A stretch of DNA of 64,000 nt from Heliocidaris tuberculata (taxonomy: Eukaryota; Echinodermata; Echinoidea; Camarodonta; Echinometridae). A program made the translations under genes and the position numbers. Under the pieces are notes generated by a model. It was given only the letters and a program-made list of their open reading frames with translations. It was not told the origin of the DNA and searched no databases. Location: NCBI GenBank assembly GCA_025618425.1, contig CM046836.1, forward strand, positions 17,762,743-17,826,742, written 5' to 3'. Position 1 is the first letter of the stretch; the number at the start of each line of letters is the position of its first letter. Shown in pieces: positions 57,594-64,000 of the stretch.

Positions 57594-58599
57594 CTGGGTG
57601 TTTCAAAAAAAGGAAACCCAACTTTGAAAAATTCCTATAAATGGATTATGTATTTACTGGTATTGAATTTCATATCATATAGAAGAGCAATTAATTTGCT
57701 TCATTATGGTACCTAGTTTAGGTTTCTAGGGTCACGCATCACTGAACATCATTGTTTTCAAAATTTTGCGCAGAATCCCAGGTGGTTCACTTTCTTGTAA
57801 AGCATAATAGGCAAGGTTTGAGTTGAATGGCTTTATCAACTCTCTTGGTAGCTTCCTCAGTTAAAAGAAAAAGAAAAAATATCTCATTGTGATTGAATTT
57901 ACGCCTTAACAAAGCGTCTTATGAACTTCACAAACATGAAAGAAGATGACAGTCTTAATCAAGTATAAATGATATCATCAGAAAGCACAGAGAGCATGTT
58001 TGTTTATCGTTTATCTGGAGTGCTGCAGGCATCTTCCACCAATTTTCAACAAAGACCAACATTTGTAAAAATCAGCAAAGTCAAATCTTCACACATGAAT
58101 ATGGATTTTGGATTTTCCTCTTTAATGCCTTTTGTCTTTGATTTTCATTGCTTTGGGATCTTGTCATTCTTTTGGTTTGCACTGGTTCTTTGGTAGGCAA
58201 ACGTTAAAATTCAACCAGACTGTGTTCTTTCAAATGTTTCTCATCTGAAAAGGCTTTCCAATGCAGAAACTCATGAAGCATAGGTAGATAACACCCCCTT
58301 TAACACAAATTTGAAGAAGAAAATCCTCCAAGAAGAAAATAGGAGCACCCAGACCTTTTGACAAAAGGTTTCACGTTAACATCATGTCTATTATGTTTCG
58401 CAAGAAAGTGAACCATCTGTGATTCTGCGCAAAATTTTGAAAAAAATGATGTTCAGTGATGCTTAACCCTGGAAACCTTAACAAGTTGGAAAGCAAATGA
58501 ATTACTCTTTTATATGATATGAAATTGAATACCAGTAAATACATAATCAATTTACAGGAATTTTTCAAATGTGGGTTTCCTTTTTTTTGAAACACCAAG
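57594..58599. mobile_element. TA-flanked element with ~200-bp TIRs
   Basis: Ends CTGGGTGTTTCAAAAAAA and TTTTTTTGAAACACCAAG with TA on both sides. The arms 57594-57795 and 58400-58599 pair with mismatches, sharing TTTTGCGCAGAATC and CAGTAAATACATAATC in complement. No transposase ORF in the ~600-bp middle. Tc1/mariner-like by target. Confidence 0.85.
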
Positions 58600-58601
58600 T
58601 A

Positions 58602-59354
58602 CATGTGACGTGTATATTATGACAGAACATTGAACGAGTATGTTTAGACCAAGGCTTGTAAAATATTTGAAATGAATCGACTGATCAGTACCGATTTTTA
58701 GATTTAATGTAATAAACGCTCAAACAGTATCAGAAAATATCCGAAAATCACGTATATAGAGTCTGGAATTTCAGCTCTTTATAGTCATAGGCTTTCAGTG
58801 AAAGTAATGGCACGACATAATTGTGATTGCTCCTTCTACTGAACTTGATAAAGTTGAAAATTATTGGACACTATGTTCCTCCCAGTATGAAGGACGATTC
58901 GTCCTTGGATTATCAAACAATAAAACCACAAATATATATTTAGGACCTGTGACAGCCCATTAAATTTGTTTTGATATCAACCTCCTTTAGAATGTCAAAA
59001 GTGGTGGGATGTGCAATGAGTTTCGTAATCTTTTCCTGAAATCATGACAAAGGTTTCACAACCACAATATCCACATAACTAAACTAAGAATGAGCTTTAT
59101 AAAAAAAAAAAAAGAGAAGAATCACCAAGTCTTGAATTTCAGCTCTTGCACGCTTACATTCACAGGCTTTCAATGAAAATAATATGTCGACATAATGCCG
59201 ATTCTTCCTTCTTGTAAAGTATAATGAATAGGATTTGAGAGAGAAATTTAGCCAAGAAATACTGAAACAGATAGAGTAGAAAATATATGAAGTTTTGTTC
59301 CTCTTGGTATTACAAGGATTCCAAATACTTTGTGGGCGGGGGTGTATGTGTGTG

Positions 59355-59356
<2 letters not shown>
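58602..59356. other. Unassigned, with internal diverged duplicate
   Basis: 58750-58990 (GGAATTTCAGCTCTT, GGCTTTCAGTGAAA, CCTGTGACAGCCCATTAAAT) resembles 59130-59200 plus 59670-59750 (TTGAATTTCAGCTCTTGCA, GACCTGTGTCAGCCCATTTT), so the unit was duplicated and the second copy split by the insertion around 59360-59635. Confidence 0.55.
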
Positions 59357-59358
<2 letters not shown>

Positions 59359-59434
<76 letters not shown>

Positions 59435-59439
59435 TTATG

Positions 59440-59476
<37 letters not shown>
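59359..59476. repeat. (TA)n/(TG)n microsatellite
   Basis: Long (AT)n, then (GT)n, then (AT)n. The [10 protein letters not shown] ORFs are artefacts. Confidence 0.95.
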
Positions 59477-59477
<1 letters not shown>

Positions 59478-59547
59478 CTTATCTTTTTTTTATGAGTTTA
59501 TTTTCATGATTTTGTTGACTATTATTGTTACTTATTATTGCTATCAG

Positions 59548-59635
59548 GGCCTCATGGAAGACCACCGCTATTGGTGATAATGAGCCACCCTGTCTAAATA
59601 TCAGAAATAAATAAATGAATAAATAAATAAATAAG
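59548..59635 (+). mobile_element. 3' end of a non-LTR retrotransposon with (AATA)n tail
   Basis: GGCCTCATGGAAGACCACC, TGATAATGAGCCACCCTGTC and a (AAATA)n/(AATA)n tail. This resembles short 3' ends of CR1/L2-like LINEs. Only the terminal part is present. Confidence 0.5.
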
Positions 59636-59759
59636 ACACGATATTTTCCATTTTTAAATCTTTGGATTTCCAAGCAATAAAGTCACAAATGTGTATTTAG
59701 GACCTGTGTCAGCCCATTTTAATTGTTTGATATCAACCTCATTTAGAATGTCAAGATAG

Positions 59760-60474
59760 ACCAATGATATTGGCTAATTCTGAACTTTATATGAAGTACT
59801 TTGCAATTCAAATATTCGATATATAACGACCAACGAGAATCAAGAAAATCCATAGTGTTCACGTTGTGATGCATTCCACGGGGAAACGTGTCCGTACTAA
59901 ATGACCACACTTTTGAACCAACTACTGCATGGGATGAAGGGATCCTCTCTTGTTGTGCGAAGTCCTAGAATAGCAAGAAAATATGAAAAGAAATGATAAT
60001 TCGTTAATAGCTAATTAATTTTGATATAAGGAAAAAAAAATAATTAAAGAATTTACTATTATTTGAACTGTGCTCTTTATGAAACCAAATGATATGGACG
60101 ATAATAATATAATGATTTAAAGTTCAATATGAATGCCATATCTGCTATGGATTCGTTGATAGATGGGAAGCTTGTGGTTCCCTAATCATCTTTACCATAT
60201 TATTCGTAAAAGTTAGGTTTATAAATCAAGTACCACATATACCTTTGGCTCGCTGCTCTCCTTCACAGAGCGAACTTCATCGATGATTATAGTTGAGACC
60301 TTTCTTGTAGGAAATGGGTATTTTCACATTTTACATGCAGCATCTTGGGATTTTATATAAGACGTCATCATGTCGACAGATAATCTGCATAATACCAATT
60401 TCCCTGATAATATAAATGAAGAAAAAATATCACAGGTAAATCCCATCTTGAACAATAACAGAATGATGTATTAA
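59760..60474. other. Unassigned AT-rich sequence
   Basis: No gene or bounded repeat is seen. Confidence 0.5.
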
Positions 60475-61137
60475 AGGTCCCCTGCAACCCAAATGCAAGT
60501 TGATTCCTGTTGATATGCAGGGATGCATACAACTTATTATTTTTTATTCAAACATATAAATATGTTTCATAAATTAATATTTTTAAAATCATTTTCTCAA
60601 ACATGCTAAGCTCAACCCTAAAAAAATGCCCCAGATCTCATTCCTGCAATTACATCATCTGTCAATCATTAGTGAGCTAAAGAGAGGCAGTGGTATGTAG
60701 CTTTGCCAGAGATGACCATCTGTTCTAATAGACCATACAATGTCTACATAGAAGTTGCTATGTCAGACATGCTGTAGCATCACCAGGAAAAGAATGGTAA
60801 TGAGGAGGTATTGTTTGAAAGCATGCAATTCTAGTGTGAGCATGTGCAGAGCTGGGGGAAGTTACATTCCACTGTCTATTGTAGAATGTTAGTGTAGCTG
60901 ACTGATGATTGACAAATGATGTAGTTGCAGGAATGAGATCTGGAGCTTTTTTTTTTCTTCTTTCTTTCTTTCTTTTTAGGGTGGAGCTTAGGAGGTTGGG
61001 AAATATATTTCAAAAAATATTTCAAAATCTATGAAACATATCTAGATGTTTGAATAACAGAATATTAGTTGTATGCATCCCTACACATCAACAGCAATAA
61101 ACTTGCATTTGGGTTGCGTTTGGGTTGCAGGGACCCT
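60475..61137. mobile_element. TTAA element family 5
   Basis: Exact TTAA on both sides (60471-60474, 61138-61141). Ends AGGTCCCCTGCAACCCAAAT and TTTGGGTTGCAGGGACCCT. The right arm has an extra GGGTTGCGTTT. Inner arms pair through CAGGGATGCATACAACT and through GGAATGAGATCTGG / CCAGATCTCATTCC. Non-coding. Confidence 0.88.
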
Positions 61138-61568
61138 TTAAGTAGGGTGCGTTCATTTATTTTTATATTCGTCTAATATTTTGACTGAATCTGGCCCGTA
61201 ACTAGGGGGCATAAGTAGGGGGTGCGAGGGGAGCGCTTCGCTCCCTCAATAAGGCCATTGTCATGTAACGTCTGCACCCCCAGTAAAATTCCAGATACGG
61301 GCCTGTGAATGCATTATGGTCTCAAATATCAATATGATGTAACATCATTATGATACTAATGTGATGTTTTGTTTTTTGCAGGTAGTCACATGTACATATT
61401 TGTAACAAAACAAAAGAAAAGTGCGAGAAAATACTGAATAACTATCATATGCTACGACACGAAATATTTTCTCGGACATGGGGGGAGTTCGACTGGCGTT
61501 GATAGGAGATCAATTAACTTGGAGGCAATATCATTTGAATATAAAGTGCTATTTGTTGCACTAAGTAC

Positions 61569-63155
61569 TTTGTTTTTGTTTTAAACGATATTTCATTTCC
61601 TTCCTCTTGCCGTACATTCACAATACATGCAATTATTACACTAAATCATACAGAACGAGATCATCGATACAAGATACATTCATGAAAACTTCCTTAATCA
61701 TATCACTCAGTATTCATATAAAAATCTAAAATTATACATGATTATACCCCCCCCCCCCAAATTGTTTCATATAAAACAGCTTAAAATCAGAATACATGTA
61801 ATCATAGAGGAAGGTATGAAATTATTTTCGCCCACCCCATCACACACCCAGGGAGGTGTATGACTCTTACACCTCCCTCACCTCAACTCAACATTCATAA
61901 CCACGCGTCAAACTCATGACGCCCCCCCCCCCCCCACACACACACCCCCGCACACGCACACACACACACACACACACTGCATGCATCCTGTTCCCGTTCA
62001 TCTGTCTGTACATGAGAGGGAAAAAATCCACTAAAGTAAAAATGCATCGATTTGTTCCCATTTTTGTAAGTGCACCCCCAGTTTTCCCCTTTTGTTGGCT
62101 ATTTTATATTCTTCGTCTCTGTAATCTTTCATCATATCTATTACTTTCTGTACGGATGGCAGAGTGCCTTGTTTTCTAGAAATAAAAATGATATATTTTA
62201 CTAGAAAAATTATACAATTTATAACATATTTTCTAACAGTTTTGCCGGATATTCCCATAAAAATTGATTTCCAGTCATCACTGCCAACTTGCCTTAAATG
62301 TAACTTTGTAATTACCTCCTGCCATAATCGTTTTACTTTTGGGCAATCTAAAAATAAATGTTGGTATGTTTATACTTCTTGTCTACAAAAGAAACAAAAA
62401 TGATCTGACTCAAGGCAACATTTAAAGAGCTCCTGTTTCGTATATACAGCGCCTTGTAATAGTTTGTATTGAAACTCTCTTTGTTTACTATATAACATTG
62501 CCAATTTTCAGTCTTGTGAATGTTTCTTTCAATTCCCCCATTCCAAGATCATACTGACAGTGTCCGTCTTTAACATATAATGTGTAATCTTTTTGAAATT
62601 GTTCAGTGAAGTAATCATATAACCGTCTGGACTTTAAATCACACAATTTCTGTAAACGTCCAAATATCATCAATTTTAATTCAAAATTTTCAGTGAGGAA
62701 TAAAATCTCTTTGTATCCACTCCTGTTTAATAACTCAAAAGATTTGTTGAATCCTAAGCAAGCTTTCAGTGGTGAACCCCAAATTACAAAAATATGAGAC
62801 TGGTTTTAAATGACCTCCTACCATTATATCTGATGCTTGAAATATACCTTTTTGAAATAGTTCAACATCAAAAATCATTTTATTACTAATACATTACACC
62901 TATTATTGAAATAACCATGATAACAGGATTAATCTTATTTCTCCAAAATGTCCGCATTATAAAACATTGATATACCATTCAAATTCATTTTATTTATATA
63001 ATAATTACATAGAAATATAATTCGACCACCCAATAGTCCGAAAAAGTAGTCAAAGGTTAATTTCCAACCTGAATATTTTTTTCCATAAAGCAACCGTTTA
63101 ATCCACATTATTCTCTGAGTCTTAATGAATACTTTGAAATTCGTTACTCTAAGTA
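61569..63155 (-). pseudogene. LINE copy 1: 3'UTR and degenerate ORF2 C-terminus
   Basis: Minus-strand fragments in shifted frames: RIMWIKRLLYGKKYSGW (63110 region), YVKDGHCQYDLGMGELKETF (62570 region), a zinc-knuckle-like ESDHFCFFCRQEVY..HLFLDCPK (62410-62340), and the end LGVHLQKWEQIDAFLL (stop at about 62031). Several frameshifts and stops. The 3'UTR contains C-run/(CA)n. The A-rich tail is at 61568-61582. Confidence 0.8.
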
Positions 63156-63381
63156 TTTTTTTTTTTTTGAATGATATTTTATTTCTTCCTCTTGACAAAT
63201 TCACAATTCAGCAAAAATTATTACAATAACAAAGAATGAGTTCATAATCATACAGAGTTCTTCATAAATTGCATAACGAACAAAAGTTTCAAAAAAATGA
63301 TTGTTCATTTCCTTTAAAAAAACAAAAACAAAAACAAAAATTTTCAAAGAAATATTTCAAAAATTACATCGATCCCTGAAC

Positions 63382-63415
<34 letters not shown>

Positions 63416-63744
63416 GAATATAGGTAATTATACTTTTCCCATCCATTAACTCTTAAATTAAATTCTCATTCTTCATGCTCTAAGAGGAAGCTATTAAATA
63501 TTTTGCCCCACCTTATCTCACATCAGCAAACACCTAAACACACACACTTCTATCCCCCCCTCCCCCCGCTCATACACACCAGAACACATCTTCTCACGTC
63601 ATCACCCCCCCCCCCCCACACACACACACACACACATACACGCACACGCACACACACACACATAGCATGCATCCTGTTCCGGTTCATCTGCCTGTAAAGA
63701 ACAAACAAAACAACAACAACAACAAAAAAGCAAAAAAAAAAACA

Positions 63745-63776
<32 letters not shown>

Positions 63777-64000
63777 AAACAACCAAAAACCAAAAACCAA
63801 AAAACAAGAACAAAAACAAAAACAAAAACAAAGACAAAACAAAACAAAACAAAACACATCTCTGGTATTAAAGTAAAAATGCATTGATTTGTTCCCACTT
63901 CCGTAAGTGCACCCCCAGTTTCCCCTTTTTGAACGCTATTTTATATTCCTCATCTCTGTATTCTTTCACCATATGTGTCACTTTCTGTACGGTTGGCAAA
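63156..64000 (-). pseudogene. LINE copy 2: 3'UTR and ORF2 end, cut by the window edge
   Basis: Poly(A) as the T-run at 63156-63168. Its 3'UTR parallels copy 1: TTCCTCTTG, CATACAGAG, C-run plus (CA)n, GCATGCATCCTGTTCC. It then enters the same ORF end at about 63878 (TTGATTTGTTCCCACTTCCG versus TCGATTTGTTCCCATTTTTG in copy 1). (AAAAC)n occupies 63700-63855. It abuts, and probably inserted into, copy 1. Confidence 0.75.

Noticed and set aside
63550..63898. Phe/Val/Cys-rich ORFs near the right edge
   Set aside because: Produced by (AAAAC)n, (CA)n and C-runs in the LINE 3'UTR.
1..64000. CRISPR arrays, operons, bacterial promoters, rRNA
   Set aside because: Intron-containing gene, SINEs and LINEs show a eukaryotic nuclear genome; tandem arrays present lack the repeat-spacer pattern.

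Overview
The window is eukaryotic, AT-rich, intron- and repeat-dominated nuclear DNA. Dense TGTACATGTA-type runs, Tx1/L1-like LINEs, tRNA-derived SINEs and many TTAA-, TA- and 8-bp-duplicating MITEs suggest a marine deuterostome invertebrate, most likely a sea urchin or other echinoderm. That placement is inference, not proof.

One host gene can be reconstructed with confidence. A minus-strand orthologue of NAA60 (N-alpha-acetyltransferase 60, the Golgi-facing GNAT enzyme) spans about 10.8-40.7 kb in five coding exons. A CpG-rich stretch near 43.5-43.8 kb probably holds its promoter and a non-coding first exon. The splice frames close exactly and give 474 codons plus stop. Both NAA60 catalytic positions (Tyr and His) are conserved. 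The protein carries long low-complexity tails at both ends, about twice the usual length. Its last intron has a textbook U12-type AT-AC structure.

The rest is mobile and simple-sequence DNA. From 0 to 10.8 kb (downstream of NAA60) lie TTAA, TA and TTA MITEs and GTA/GA microsatellites. From 11 to 40 kb (NAA60 introns) lie five copies of one TTAA family, several other TIR elements, a 147-bp x4 tandem array inside a TIR element, two tRNA-SINEs, a mariner/SINE/hAT nest, and a TTAA element that encodes a THAP zinc finger (Kolobok-like). From 41 to 47 kb lie a large interrupted palindrome with a nearby partial copy, a hAT MITE and a fold-back element made of repeated AAGGACCGCTATTCAT units. From 47.3 to 51.7 kb there is a LINE with an uninterrupted endonuclease/reverse-transcriptase ORF. 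A second, inverted copy of the fold-back element sits at 54.3 kb. From 55 to 64 kb lie a long polypyrimidine tract, hAT, TA and TTAA MITEs, and two stacked copies of another LINE family running off the right edge.

No tRNA, rRNA or CRISPR array was found. The strongest points of interest are the U12 intron in NAA60, the cohort of TTAA-AG elements with its THAP-bearing member, and the palindrome-module MITEs.
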